Shown: positions 45,495 through 55,686, numbered from the stretch's first letter. The stretch: 64,000 nucleotides of DNA from Deltaproteobacteria bacterium (GCA_026388735.1 JAPLJG010000048.1:31778-95777); one strand, 5' to 3'. Notes: generated by a model from the sequence alone, not told the origin. Translations and numbers: made by a program.

Positions 45495-46454
45495 TCAGCT
45501 CAGGCGGACCCAGCGGCCGGAAGAATCTTTGGAAACGGTGATCTGGTTGGAGCGGCCTTTTTGGATTTTTTCCAGGCCGTCGCGCATGGCTTTGGAGTAG
45601 TTTTCACAAACGCCGATGCTTCTGTCCATTAGGGCAAGGGCCTCATCCTGGCCAAGGTCGAGGATGCCTCCAAATTTGTAAATGAGATCGGTAAGTTCAA
45701 GTTTAGTTCCGTTGAAAAAAACGGAAGTCAGATTATTGCTGAAAACAACAAGGTTTTGGAGAAAGAGAAAAGCGTCCCGGTTCTTTTCGGGCTTTGGCGG
45801 CTCTGTATCCATACAATCGACAATTCTTTTGGAGAAATTCCAGAAGGTCGAAATTTCCCGGCCAATCTGGCTGTAGGTCAGACCTTTGAGTACAATGCGG
45901 TTTGAGTGATCCTCGGAGTATCCTTTTTGCATGTGCTGTTCAACGGCTTGATACTGGGCAGGCAGATAGACCAGGACCACAAGTTTCCCCAGTTTGTGCA
46001 GCAGGCTGCAAACGTAGGCCTCTTCCGCGGAAATGCGGCTCTTTTTTAGTTCACAGTAAATTCTGCTCTGGGTGGCGCTGATGAGGGACATGGTAAAGAT
46101 CCCGGCGATTTCGTCTTTTTCGGTGCCGGTCCGTGTGAATTCTTCAAACAGCGCCATGGTGGCGGCCAGTTGGCGCAGGGTGTCGAAACCAACCACGGTT
46201 ATGGCCCGCGATATGGTGCTGACCGGGGTTCCTCGCGAATAGTAGGCAGAGTTTACCACCTGCAAAATCCTGGTGGTGAGTGAATAATCTTTGAGGATGG
46301 TGTTGGCGACTTCTTGGGCTGTGACGCGGCTGCTGCCCAGCATTGAGATGAGTTCAGTCACATGTTCCGACATGGCCGGCAAAGAGTCCATGTTGACCAT
46401 GGCAAATATTTCCAGCAGCCGTTGGCGAGTTTGATTGTCTTGTGTCTCTGTCAT
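45495..46454 (-). CDS. HDOD-domain signalling protein
   Basis: The 319-residue protein carries an HDOD domain over about residues 15-215: MSEHVTELISMLGSSRVT, YSLTTRILQVVNSAYYS, RGTPVSTISRAITVVGFDTL, and YVCSLLHKLGKLVVLVYLP. HDOD is an HD-like fold that usually lacks full metal-ligand sets and works in signalling, often linked to cyclic-di-GMP or motility. The C-terminal 100 residues have no recognised domain. It may relate to the GGDEF regulator two genes away. Confidence 0.88.
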   Translation of the reverse strand: MTETQDNQTRQRLLEIFAMVNMDSLPAMSEHVTELISMLGSSRVTAQEVANTILKDYSLTTRILQVVNSAYYSRGTPVSTISRAITVVGFDTLRQLAATMALFEEFTRTGTEKDEIAGIFTMSLISATQSRIYCELKKSRISAEEAYVCSLLHKLGKLVVLVYLPAQYQAVEQHMQKGYSEDHSNRIVLKGLTYSQIGREISTFWNFSKRIVDCMDTEPPKPEKNRDAFLFLQNLVVFSNNLTSVFFNGTKLELTDLIYKFGGILDLGQDEALALMDRSIGVCENYSKAMRDGLEKIQKGRSNQITVSKDSSGRWVRLS

Positions 46455-46589
46455 GTGAATTCAGCGCTGGATTGAAGAATGTGAACCGAATGTATGTTCT
46501 TCATCCTAAAATGTTTTATTGACATTCGCAAGTCTATTAGAGGCATCCTTTGCTTCACGGTGAGGCCACCCCGTGTGGTTGATTTTGGA

Positions 46590-48113
46590 TTATTGATTTG
46601 GCAAACGTCGGTATTGGATGGCCTCGGCAAGGTGGCTTGACAGGATGCTTGGGCTTTCTTCCAGGTCGGCAATGGTTCTGGCTATCTTCAGAATGCGATG
46701 ATACGCCCTTGCGGAAAGGCCCAATCGGGTGGTGGCTTGAACCAACAGCGCCTGTCCCTGGGTGTCAAGGGCGCAATGCCGCTTGAGATCCTTTGGCCCC
46801 ATCTGGCTGTTGAAGTACACCGCTGTTCTCCCGGCAAACCGCGCCTGCTGAAGGCCGTGGGCCTTGCTTACTCTGGTCTTGATTGCCGCCGAGGTCTCAC
46901 CGGCCTGGGTGGCCGTGAGTTCCTGCACCTTCACGGCAGGCACCTCAAGATGGATATCAATCCTGTCCAGTAAGGGGCCGGAGAGTCTGCTGCGGTATCG
47001 CTGTATTTGCGAAGGCGTGCAGAGGCAGTCCTTTTCCGAGCCCAGAAAGCTGCATGGGCAAGGATTCATCGCCGAAACCAGCATGAAGTCTGCGGGAAAG
47101 CGAAGAGATTGCGAGGCCCTGGCAATGGTCACCTGACCATCTTCCAGGGGTTGACGGAGAACCTCCAGGACATTGCGTTTGAATTCCGGGAGTTCATCAA
47201 GAAAGAGCACACCATTGTGGGCCAGAGAGACCTCGCCGGGCCTGGGAATTTGCCCGCCGCCGATCAGGCCGGCATCGGAAATGGTATGGTGCGGTGCCCG
47301 AAAAGGCCTGGTGGTAATCAGGCTTCTGTCCTTGGGGATGAGCCCCATGGTGGAATAGATTTTTGTGGTTTCCAGGGCTTCGGCAAAGGAAAGATCGGGT
47401 AGGATTGAGGGGATTCTTCGGGCCAGCATGGTCTTGCCCGAGCCTGGCGGGCCGGAAAGCAGGATATTATGTCTTCCCGCCGCAGCAACCTCCAGCGCCC
47501 GTTTCACATGGGCGTGTCCCTTGACCTCGGAAAAATCGTTTTCCGGGGTGTCTGTCTGGCGAAACAGGTCGGCGTGGCATATGGTTATCGGTGAGAGCTC
47601 CTTCTTCCCGGCCAGGAGTTCCACCGCCTCATGCAGGCTGGCCACACTCAAGGTATTGATCCCCTCCACCACCGCCCCTTCTGCGGCATTGGCCTCGGGC
47701 ACCAGATAATAGGCCAAGCCCGCGTTCCGTGCGGCCAGGGCAATGGGCAGAATGCCCGGAGTGGGGCGCAGGCCGCCATCCAAGGAAAGCTCTCCGGTGA
47801 CGCAGGTCCGGGCGAGTATTTCCGTGTTGATTATTCCTGTGGAGGCCAAGATGCCGAGGGCGATGGGCAGGTCAAAGCCGGTGCCCGATTTTTTGAGATC
47901 GGCCGGGGCGAGGTTTACGGTGATCCGCCGATTGGGGAAATCATAGCCGCTGTTTTTGATGGCCGCTTTGACGCGGTCCTTGCTTTCCCGCACTGCGCCT
48001 TCGGCAAGGCCGACAATGGTGAAGGTCGGCAACCCCATGGCAATATCGATTTCCACGTCAACGAGATGTCCGTCAACGCCCAACACTGTTCCACTGATAA
48101 CCTTGGCAAGCAT
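46590..48113 (-). CDS. yifB: YifB/ComM-family AAA+ ATPase
   Basis: The 507-residue protein has an N-terminal Lon-protease-like domain (VDGHLVDVEIDIAMGLPTF, VNLAPADLKKSGTGFDLPIA), the Mg-chelatase AAA domain with Walker A LLSGPPGSGKTMLARRI and VLFLDELPEFKRNVLEVLRQ, and the C-terminal domain ending RAYHRILKIARTIADLE. A Cys group CPCSFLGSEKDCLC is present. In naturally competent bacteria ComM is a helicase that helps branch migration during transformation. The gene stands alone. Confidence 0.95.
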   Translation of the reverse strand: MLAKVISGTVLGVDGHLVDVEIDIAMGLPTFTIVGLAEGAVRESKDRVKAAIKNSGYDFPNRRITVNLAPADLKKSGTGFDLPIALGILASTGIINTEILARTCVTGELSLDGGLRPTPGILPIALAARNAGLAYYLVPEANAAEGAVVEGINTLSVASLHEAVELLAGKKELSPITICHADLFRQTDTPENDFSEVKGHAHVKRALEVAAAGRHNILLSGPPGSGKTMLARRIPSILPDLSFAEALETTKIYSTMGLIPKDRSLITTRPFRAPHHTISDAGLIGGGQIPRPGEVSLAHNGVLFLDELPEFKRNVLEVLRQPLEDGQVTIARASQSLRFPADFMLVSAMNPCPCSFLGSEKDCLCTPSQIQRYRSRLSGPLLDRIDIHLEVPAVKVQELTATQAGETSAAIKTRVSKAHGLQQARFAGRTAVYFNSQMGPKDLKRHCALDTQGQALLVQATTRLGLSARAYHRILKIARTIADLEESPSILSSHLAEAIQYRRLPNQ

Positions 48114-48203
48114 GGTTGACTCCGGGCAGATTACAAAAAACAGACAAGTACTTAATTTGGGAGGGGTTTTCCATGGCCATGTTTGTGCATGGCTACAGGG
48201 TGG

Positions 48204-50405
48204 CTATCCCTCGTAAAAGATGTGGCTGGTTGTGCTGGATTTCTTGGCCTGGTACATGGCCTTGTCCGCCTTCTGGAGCAGGGCATCGATCTGTTTGTCA
48301 TCGTCAGGATAGATGCTGATACCAACGCTGGCCATAACGGTGAACTGTGTCTCGTGAAAGAAGATGGGTTCGGCCAGGGTGTCGATAATTTTTTTCGTTA
48401 CATTCTTCACTGCGGTTTTGCTGGTAATGTCATGGAGAATCACCACGAATTCATCCCCGCCCATGCGGGCGACCGTGTCGGAGTCGCGCAACAGGCTGCG
48501 TAGCCTGGTGGCGACCTCTTTGAGGACGGCGTCTCCGGCCAGGTGTCCGTGTACGTCATTGATCTGCTTGAATTTGTCCAGATCCACATAGAGGAGGGCG
48601 ATTTTCTTGCGGTGGCGCTGGCTCAATATCATGGCCTGGGCCAGGCGGTCCGGGAAAATATGTCTGTTGATCAGGCCGGTGAGTGGGTCATGATGGGCCA
48701 GGTGGGCAATGTGGTCCTGGGCCTGTTTTTTTTGTGCAGCCAGGGCGAACAGGGAGGCGAACTGTTCAACGGTGTCAAGATCCCGTTTTTCATACTCGCG
48801 GGGGCTGTCGGCCACGGTGATGAGGCCAAGGAGCTCGTTGTTGAACATGGCCGGAACCGCCAGGAGGCGGGTGAGGGAAGCCATGGTGCTAGAAATGCCC
48901 TTTGCCCTGGAGTCGGCGGGCGGCGAGTTTGACAGGATGCCGGCCTTGTTTTCCAGGACCCAGTTGACCAGGCCTTGAGGGGTATGCACCAAGGCGCCGC
49001 CTTCCTCGCGCATGGCGCACATGGATAGGATCTCCGGGGAAAAGGCCATGGCCATCAGGTTGTTTGTTTTCGGGTCCACCAGGTCGATAATCCCGTGCTT
49101 GCTGCCGGTTAGAACCAGAATTTCTTCAAGCAGGGTCGTAGAAATATCTTTCAGAGAATCGGAGGAGATGATCATCCTGGAAATTCTGGCCACGGCCCCG
49201 TTCATGGCCGATTCGATGGCCAGCTTGTTTTCCGCCTGTTTTCTGGCGGTTATATCCCTAAAGATGGCGACAACTTCGCCGGAGGGCAGCTTGTACACAT
49301 AGTTTTCCCGCCAGCCTGTCAGACGGTTGTCTGTATATAGGGAAATCGGGTGATGTTCCGGTTTGCCGGTCTGCCAGACCCTTTGCAGCACGGCAAAAAG
49401 GCCGAACTCCTTAGCCCCGGGAAAGACCTCGAGGAGCGATCTGCCGATTACCTGGTCCTTGCGTATTTTATCGATGCGCTCTGCGGCCCGGTTAAAATCA
49501 ACAAAAATAAAATCACTGGCCCCGAGATTTTTTGCCTCGAAGACCGAAACTCCGGAACTCATGTTGTTGAACAGCTCCCGGAAGCGTGTTTCGTTGGCCA
49601 ACAGGGCTTGTTCTGCCTCGTATCGCTCGCTGATGTCCTTGGCGATTAGGATTATGGTGGGCTGGCCGTTCTGGCGGAGTTCCAGGAAATGTAGAGCGAC
49701 ATGTTTGCCGTTTAACAGCGTGGGCGGATCGTCTTCGATGAGTAGGGGCAATTGCTCCGGATGTGCCAGTAGGCTTGCGATCCTTTCGTGTTCATCCTCG
49801 GCAAAAAGTGCGACAAGGTTTGCGGCCAGCAATTTTTCCTCGGCAAGGTTGCACAGGGACAGAGCGGCCAGATTGACAAAGATTATGGTCCCGTCCGGGG
49901 TCAGCTCGAAAACCGCCTCGGACATGTTGTTGATAATGGCTTCGAAATGGTTTTTTGAGGAAAGCAGTTCCTTGGTAATGGTCCGGTACTGGATGTCTTC
50001 CAGATTTGCCACCGGCTCAAGGTCGGCTGGGGATTTGTCCGCCCAACGCTGGATGACTCCAAGAACGTGTTTTTGGATGGATTTAATTGAGCCCTTGGCG
50101 ATGCAGGCGTTGGCGCCGAACTGTTTGTAGTCGACGTTATCCTCCGCGGCAATGGCGGAAAGGATGACGATGAAAAGGTCGGCAAACCTGGGAATGCTGC
50201 GGATAATCCGGCAGAGCTTGTCGCCGCCGATGTTGGGCATGACCAGATCGACAAAGATGACGTCCGGCGTGTAGACCTCCAGCACGCTGAGGGCCGCCAG
50301 GCCATCGCTGGCCGTCATCACCTCGTGGCCTTCCTTTTCCAGGAAATTGGCCAGGAGCTTGAGGATCATCGGGTGGTTGTCCACCAGGAGAATTTTTAAG
50401 GTCAT
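48204..50405 (-). CDS. Response regulator with PAS, GAF and GGDEF domains (diguanylate cyclase)
   Basis: The 733 residues hold a receiver (1-125; Asp in VIFVDLVMPNIGG), a PAS domain (about 150-270), a second PAS (about 275-395), a GAF domain (about 410-550) and a GGDEF domain (about 560-730). The GGDEF motif RMGGDEFVVIL is intact, so the enzyme should make cyclic-di-GMP from two GTP. The I-site RxxD is not obvious. A partner kinase is not adjacent. The flagellin, chemoreceptor and HDOD genes of the window are plausible downstream processes. Confidence 0.93.
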   Translation of the reverse strand: MTLKILLVDNHPMILKLLANFLEKEGHEVMTASDGLAALSVLEVYTPDVIFVDLVMPNIGGDKLCRIIRSIPRFADLFIVILSAIAAEDNVDYKQFGANACIAKGSIKSIQKHVLGVIQRWADKSPADLEPVANLEDIQYRTITKELLSSKNHFEAIINNMSEAVFELTPDGTIIFVNLAALSLCNLAEEKLLAANLVALFAEDEHERIASLLAHPEQLPLLIEDDPPTLLNGKHVALHFLELRQNGQPTIILIAKDISERYEAEQALLANETRFRELFNNMSSGVSVFEAKNLGASDFIFVDFNRAAERIDKIRKDQVIGRSLLEVFPGAKEFGLFAVLQRVWQTGKPEHHPISLYTDNRLTGWRENYVYKLPSGEVVAIFRDITARKQAENKLAIESAMNGAVARISRMIISSDSLKDISTTLLEEILVLTGSKHGIIDLVDPKTNNLMAMAFSPEILSMCAMREEGGALVHTPQGLVNWVLENKAGILSNSPPADSRAKGISSTMASLTRLLAVPAMFNNELLGLITVADSPREYEKRDLDTVEQFASLFALAAQKKQAQDHIAHLAHHDPLTGLINRHIFPDRLAQAMILSQRHRKKIALLYVDLDKFKQINDVHGHLAGDAVLKEVATRLRSLLRDSDTVARMGGDEFVVILHDITSKTAVKNVTKKIIDTLAEPIFFHETQFTVMASVGISIYPDDDKQIDALLQKADKAMYQAKKSSTTSHIFYEG

Positions 50406-50489
50406 GGCCCCCCAGCCTTAGATTTATTGCGGCAACTCTCTATTTTGTATGTGTAAATATTTTGCCTGTCAATGGATATCGTCCGTTGG

Positions 50490-51425
50490 TCAACCGATGA
50501 TCCAGATCGCCACCTCTTCGGCCATGAGCAGCACCCGGTCCGAAACCCCCCGGAAAATACCCTTGCTGGCCTCCTCTCCCCGGCGGCCCATGACGATGGT
50601 GCCGAAATCATCGATCAGGGCCTGGCGAAGAATCTGGCGGCTGGGATCGATGCCCAGAAAGGTTTCCAGCCAGAATATGCGCTCTGCCGGAAAGCCGCTA
50701 TCCATCAGGAGTTGTTTGGGCGCATGGAAAAGGCTGTCTGGCCTGCGGAGATGCTCTTCGCACCACGCCTCGCCCCAGACGGCGTAGAAATTCTTGGACT
50801 CAATTTTGGGATGGCTGCCCAGCAGGGCCTTTGAGTAAAAGAGGGTCACCTCGGCGCAGGGGTTGTCGGCAAGGATAAAACCCAGATGGTCAATGGCCTT
50901 CAAGGAATGGCAGGTGCCGTCCACCGGTACCAGGAATTTGCAGGAATTGACCTGGCCATCGATGATCCACAGAGGGACATCGTGGCATTTTTCCAGAATG
51001 GTTGCGGAAACACTGCCCATGATCATCTCCTCCAGTTTGCCGATGCCCCGGCGGCCGATGAGCAGGGCGTCGTATTTTCCCTGGCGGGCCTCATGGATGA
51101 TGTCGTGGGCCACACTGCGCTGGGAAAGCCGGACGGAGGTCTGGATCTGATCTTCGGCAATGCCAAGTCGTTTAAGGGTGTCTGTGGCCTGGAGCATGTA
51201 TTTTTTTTGCGTGACCAGCAGATTACGCGTGGCCGAACTGACGGTATTGAGCAATTCCGCTTCAGTGAGCCAATCTCGGGCGGCTGAGCCGGCGCTGCTT
51301 GCCGGGACAATAGAGAGAAGGTGGAACTGGGTATCGGGGCGATGGTGAAAAAGCTGGCCGAGGTAGCGGAGGGAGTTGGTGCTGTATGGCGAGCCGTCAA
51401 CGGCGATGAGGATTTTTTTCAGCAT
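50490..51425 (-). CDS. Tandem universal stress protein
   Basis: The 311 residues are two Usp domains. The first (about 1-150) starts ILIAVDGSPYSTNSLRYL and ends with the ATP motif GRRGIGKLEEMIMGSVSA, matching G-2x-G-9x-G(S). The second (about 160-311) starts FLVPVDGTCHSLKAIDHL and has GRRGEEASKGIFRGVSDRV, a close variant with Val after Gly. AAGGAGG precedes the ATG. It lies between the diguanylate cyclase and the KamA-like gene; the role is presumably in stress or energy limitation. Confidence 0.93.
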   Translation of the reverse strand: MLKKILIAVDGSPYSTNSLRYLGQLFHHRPDTQFHLLSIVPASSAGSAARDWLTEAELLNTVSSATRNLLVTQKKYMLQATDTLKRLGIAEDQIQTSVRLSQRSVAHDIIHEARQGKYDALLIGRRGIGKLEEMIMGSVSATILEKCHDVPLWIIDGQVNSCKFLVPVDGTCHSLKAIDHLGFILADNPCAEVTLFYSKALLGSHPKIESKNFYAVWGEAWCEEHLRRPDSLFHAPKQLLMDSGFPAERIFWLETFLGIDPSRQILRQALIDDFGTIVMGRRGEEASKGIFRGVSDRVLLMAEEVAIWIIG

Positions 51426-51509
51426 GCGTGGCCTCCTTGTGCCATGGTCCTAAGTAAAGGGTACCAAACATGGCAGATAGAGGCAATCGGCTTGGATGAA
51501 AAATGGAAT

Positions 51510-52553
51510 TTAATCAAGATCGTTGTGGTAGCTGCACGGGGTGCCGAGATAATTGATCAAGGTGACGGTCTTGCCCAGGCCGGTGAGGTAGCTGGGGGTT
51601 AGCGGGATCTTGCCTCCGCCGCCCGGCGCGTCAATGGCAAAGGTCGGCACGGCCATGCCAGAGGTGTGGCCGATCAACTCCTGCATGATCCCAAACCCCG
51701 TCTCCACCTTGGTTCTGAAGTGGTTGGTGCCCCGGGTCATGTCCGCCTGGAAAAGATAGTACGGCTTTACCCGGATCATAAGTAGCCCGTGCATGAGTTT
51801 GGTAATGGTTGCGGCATTGTCGTTGACGCCTTTGAGCAGGACGGTCTGGTTGCCCAAGGGGATGCCGGCTTCGGCCAGACGGGCGCAGGCCTTGGCCGCT
51901 TCGGGCGTTATCTCGTCGGGGTGGTTGAAATGGGTGTTGATGTAGAGCGGATGATACCGCTTGAGGATGCTGGCCAGTCGGGTGGTGATCCGCATGGGCA
52001 GGGTGCAGGGAACCCGGCTGCCTATGCGGATGATTTGGATCGAGGGGATGGCCCGCAGGTTGTCCAGCAGCCAGACAAGGGCCTCGTCGCTTAGGAGCAG
52101 CGGGTCGCCGCCGGAAATGAGCACATCGCGGATCTGTTTGTTTTTGCGCAGATAGGCAAAGGCGGCTTCCATGGTCTCCCGGCTGACGAGCATGCGGCTG
52201 GTGCCTACCTTTCTTTTTCTGGTGCAGAACCGGCAGTACATGGCGCACTGGCTGGTCACGAGAAACAGGACGCGGTCCGGATAGGTGTGGACCAGATTCG
52301 GCACTGGCGAGCGGTTTTCCTCATCCAGCGGGTCGACAAGGCAGACCTCGTCCTTAAGCTCCAGCGGGTCGGGTACGGCCTGCCGCCAGAGGGGGTCGCC
52401 CGGAGTCTTGATCAGCCCCAGGTAATAGGGATTGATCCGCATGGGGAATTGTTCGCTTACGGTGTTCAAGGCCGAACAGTCGAGGCCGAAATGTCGGCCT
52501 AGCTGTTCCGGGGTGGTTATGCTGCGGGCCAACAGGTTTTTCCAGTGTGTCAT
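51510..52553 (-). CDS. KamA-family radical SAM aminomutase (lysine 2,3-aminomutase-like)
   Basis: The roughly 347-residue enzyme has the radical SAM cluster motif SQCAMYCRFCTRKRKVG (CxxxCxxC), ISGGDPLLLSDEALVWLLDN, NQTVLLKGVNDNAATITKL, and near the C terminus DAPGGGGKIPL, where Lys of PGGGGK binds PLP in lysine 2,3-aminomutase. EF-P-modifying EpmB lacks that motif, so a KamA-like aminomutase is favoured. It is shorter than clostridial KamA (about 416), missing mainly N- and C-terminal extensions. ATG 52553 is the first ATG; TTG 52559 is possible. The acetyltransferase partner for beta-lysine osmolytes (ablB) is not adjacent. Confidence 0.87.
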   Translation of the reverse strand: MTHWKNLLARSITTPEQLGRHFGLDCSALNTVSEQFPMRINPYYLGLIKTPGDPLWRQAVPDPLELKDEVCLVDPLDEENRSPVPNLVHTYPDRVLFLVTSQCAMYCRFCTRKRKVGTSRMLVSRETMEAAFAYLRKNKQIRDVLISGGDPLLLSDEALVWLLDNLRAIPSIQIIRIGSRVPCTLPMRITTRLASILKRYHPLYINTHFNHPDEITPEAAKACARLAEAGIPLGNQTVLLKGVNDNAATITKLMHGLLMIRVKPYYLFQADMTRGTNHFRTKVETGFGIMQELIGHTSGMAVPTFAIDAPGGGGKIPLTPSYLTGLGKTVTLINYLGTPCSYHNDLD

Positions 52554-52830
52554 CAGCAAAATCCGGTAAAAAAGGAGAAAGAAACAGCAGGCTGAAGCTT
52601 ACCCAAGATCGGGTAGCCCTGCAATGGGCCTTTACCGCAAAGACGGTGCCGCTTCAAGATATTTTGCCCAACCTTTCTGGTCGAGCGTGTATCAAAAAAA
52701 TCCGGCAGGAGAAAAGTGCTGGTCAGGATGGAGACGGAAGTGGTAAGAAATGGAGTTGTTTTTGTCGTCGGAAAACGACGGATATTTTCTTGCTCGCGAT
52801 ATTTTAAATCTTAGCCCAGGTAGCGCAGCC

Positions 52831-54523
52831 ATGCCGCAAAACAGTTTTCGTTTTCAGTACGATCCCTATGGCAACACCAAGGTGATCGAGGTCTTCAGTC
52901 GCTGGCTCGGGGTGTATGACAATCAGTTCGCCAACAAGGGCACCGCCTTTACCAGGGAGGAGCGGGAACAGCTCCAGTTGGAAGGCACCCTGCCGCCCAG
53001 CGTCCGCACCCTGGAACAGCAGGTGGACAATTGTCTGGAGGCCCTTGCCAGGCAAAGCAGCGACCTGGAGCAGTTTGTTTATCTGCGCTCCCTCTATGAC
53101 CGGAATGTGACCCTGGCCCATGCCGTTATCGCCAGCGATATCGAACGCTTCATGCGCATCATCTATACGCCCACGGTGGGCGAGGCCTGCCGGCAGTATT
53201 CCTCCATGTTCCGTAGGGCAAACGGCCTGCATTTTTTTCCTGGCAACATCGATCGGGCCGAGGAGATTCTAGGCCGGTTCAAATCACGACAGATCAGGGT
53301 GGCGGTGGTCACCGACAACCAGGGCATTCTCGGCATCGGCGATCAGGGGGTGGGCGGAATCTCCATCTGCCTTGGCAAGCTCATGCTGTACACCCAGGGG
53401 GCTGGGGTCGCGCCCTGGCATTGTCTGCCCATCTCTCTTGATGTGGGCACGGACAACGCCGCGCTCTTGAACGATCCAAACTATCTTGGCTGGTGGCACC
53501 CCAGATTAGTCGGGGATGAGTATTTGGACTTTGTCCGACGGTTTGCCAAGGAGTTCAAGGCGGTATTTCCCCAAGCCCTCTGCCAGTGGGAGGATTATTC
53601 CAAGCAGAAGGCCTTTGCCATCCGCGATACCTATCTGCATGATCTGGTCTCGTTCAATGACGATATCCAGGGCACCGGGGCTGTGACCCTGGCGGCGCTC
53701 ATCTCCGCCATGAAGATCAAGAAGGAACCGCTTACCAAGCAGGTCTATCTGGTTTATGGCGCAGGTGCCGGCGGGGTTGGCATTGCCGAGCAGATCGAGA
53801 CCGCGCTTATCGAGGCCGGGCTTGGCCCGGAAGAGGCGAGAGCCAGGATTTTCACCGTGGACAGCAAGGGGTTGGTGACCACCGAGCGCGAGCTTGAACC
53901 ATACAAGCAGAAGTTTGCCAAGGACCCGGCAGCCCTGGACTGGTATGCGGCGAAAACGGACGGCAATCTGTTGAATGTGATCCAAAAGGCGCGGGTTACG
54001 GTGCTTATCGGCACCTCTGGCCAGCCTGGCGCTTTCAGCAGGTATATTGTCCAGGCCATGCAGGGCAATAGCCGACGGCCGGTCATTCTGCCGCTCAGCA
54101 ATCCCACAGCCCAGGCCGAGGCGCATCCTGCCGATATCCATAAGTGGACCTCCGGCAGCGCCCTGGTTGCGACGGGCAGCCCCTTTGAGCCGGTGGTTGT
54201 CGGGGGAATGCCGGTCAGGGTCGGGCAGTGCAATAATGTTTTTATCTTTCCGGGGGTGGGCTTGGGGGTCATGGCCTCGGGCGCCCAGGAGGTGCTGCCC
54301 CAGTTTTTTACCGCCGCAGCCCAGGCAGTGGCGGAGCAGGTGCCCGCCGCAGATCTCAAGTCAGGCCGTGGCCTTAGCCGTGGGCGAGACCGCTATCAGC
54401 AGGGGCGTGGCCAAGCCCTGCGTGTACAGCACCTATCAGCATGATTACAAGCGGGAACGTCTGCTGCGCCTGATTGAGATGATGGGCTGGCAGCCTAAGT
54501 ATCTGCCGATTGTACCCCGGTGA
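52831..54523 (+). pseudogene. NAD-type malic enzyme with C-terminal frameshift
   Basis: From ATG 52831 the frame reads a malic enzyme of the large type: YIPTVGEAC-like IIYTPTVGEACRQYSSMF, VVTDNQGILGIGDQGVGGI, FNDDIQGTGAVTLAALISA, the NAD site VYGAGAGGVGIAEQI, and PLSNPTAQAEAHPADIH. It oxidatively decarboxylates malate to pyruvate. Near 54358 the conserved sequence leaves this frame: the first frame continues with nonsense to 54444. The true C terminus is in another frame, SQAVALAVGETAISRGVA, ending at 54523. About 15 residues are missing at the junction, where KSG and SQA are both encoded by one copy of AGTCAGGC. Confidence 0.82.
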
Positions 54524-54538
54524 GCCTGGGACAATAAT

Positions 54539-55513
54539 TTAGAGAAGACCTTTTTCTTTCCAGAACCGGGTGGCGCCAGGATGCATGGGGATGACGAGAC
54601 CCTTGGCGCCGGAGCGTGGGGCCATGTCTTTCAGGGCAGGATGCTGTTGCCCCATGTAGCGCAGGCCTTTTTTGTCGTAGATGGCGGCAAGCAGGCTATA
54701 GACCGCCTCGTCCGGCACCTCGGCGCCAGCCACCCAGAGGGTGGAGTCCTGGAAGGACCGGGTGTCGTGCTGTACCCCCCGATAGGTTCCGGCAGGCAGG
54801 GTGCGTGGGATAAAATAGGGATATTTTTTGTAGAAGCCGCTGGCCCTGGCTTCGGCATCGAGATTAAGAAGGTCGATCTTGCCGGTTTTTGCGGCCATGG
54901 TGATGGCGCTGCTTGGGGAAGCGGTAAACAGCCAGAAAGCATCGAGTTGTTTGTTGGCAAAGGCCAGGGCCACCTCATTGTACCCGATATGGACGGGGAT
55001 GATGGTGTCCCAAACCCCCAGATGTCTAAAGAAAAGTTCGCAGTTGGCAAAGGCTCCTGATCCAGGACTGCCGATCCCCACTCTTTTTCCTTTGAGATCC
55101 TTAACGCTCTTTATGCCAGAGCCTTTGCGGACAACGAGTTGGGCTGGGGCGCCATAGAGGGCGGCCACGGCCAGGACTTTGTCGTAGGTGTTGCTGTCGT
55201 CTTGCAGCAGCCCGTTACGGCCAAGGTAGGCATGGCCGGAGTAAACCAGGCCGAAATCGGCTTGACCGGCATGGACTTCGCGCAGGTTTTCTAAGGAGCC
55301 AGCGGATGGCTGGGCCGTGACGCTTAAGGTCGGGAGGGTCTTGATCTCTGGGTATGCCTCGATGGCTTCGGCTACCTGCTGGAAGTTGCCCCCGGCCGGG
55401 CCGCCCTTGAACACCAGGGTTTTTTTAAGGGCCAGGGCAGGAGGGGCAGGGTAGAGAATCAGAAGCAGGCCTGTGCAGATGATCAGCGCGAGGCTGAGAG
55501 GTTTTTTTGTCAT
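54539..55513 (-). CDS. TAXI-family TRAP transporter solute-binding protein
   Basis: The 324-residue protein has a signal peptide (about 1-28, ending PALALKK) and the TAXI fold: LVFKGGPAGGNFQQVAEAI, SAGSLENLREVHAGQADFGL, LKGKRVGIGSPGSGAF and YNEVALAFANKQLDAFWLF. It would bind a small organic anion in the periplasm for a TRAP permease, but no permease gene is adjacent, so it is an orphan binding protein here. It converges on the malic enzyme gene with 15 bases between. Confidence 0.92.
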   Translation of the reverse strand: MTKKPLSLALIICTGLLLILYPAPPALALKKTLVFKGGPAGGNFQQVAEAIEAYPEIKTLPTLSVTAQPSAGSLENLREVHAGQADFGLVYSGHAYLGRNGLLQDDSNTYDKVLAVAALYGAPAQLVVRKGSGIKSVKDLKGKRVGIGSPGSGAFANCELFFRHLGVWDTIIPVHIGYNEVALAFANKQLDAFWLFTASPSSAITMAAKTGKIDLLNLDAEARASGFYKKYPYFIPRTLPAGTYRGVQHDTRSFQDSTLWVAGAEVPDEAVYSLLAAIYDKKGLRYMGQQHPALKDMAPRSGAKGLVIPMHPGATRFWKEKGLL

Positions 55514-55686
55514 GAGAGTTCTCTGTTGAAGAGGTGCGCGGCTCGGTAACTCCGGTTCTTTTATCCTGGAAAAATACTACAGTTCTTTTTAAGTCGGCGC
55601 AATATTGTTGACCGGCATCCTTCTCTTGTTTGCTGTCCTGGTGGGTGACAAGGGAATTATTCCGCTAAAAAGCAATCGGGAGAAAA

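Noticed and set aside
45372..45632. 86-codon plus-strand frame
   Set aside because: It overlaps the operator region and the HDOD gene end and shows no conservation.
46540..46600. Terminator after yifB from the CACGG/CCGTG inverted repeat near 46556-46575
   Set aside because: The stem is short with a long loop and no T tract; too weak to list.
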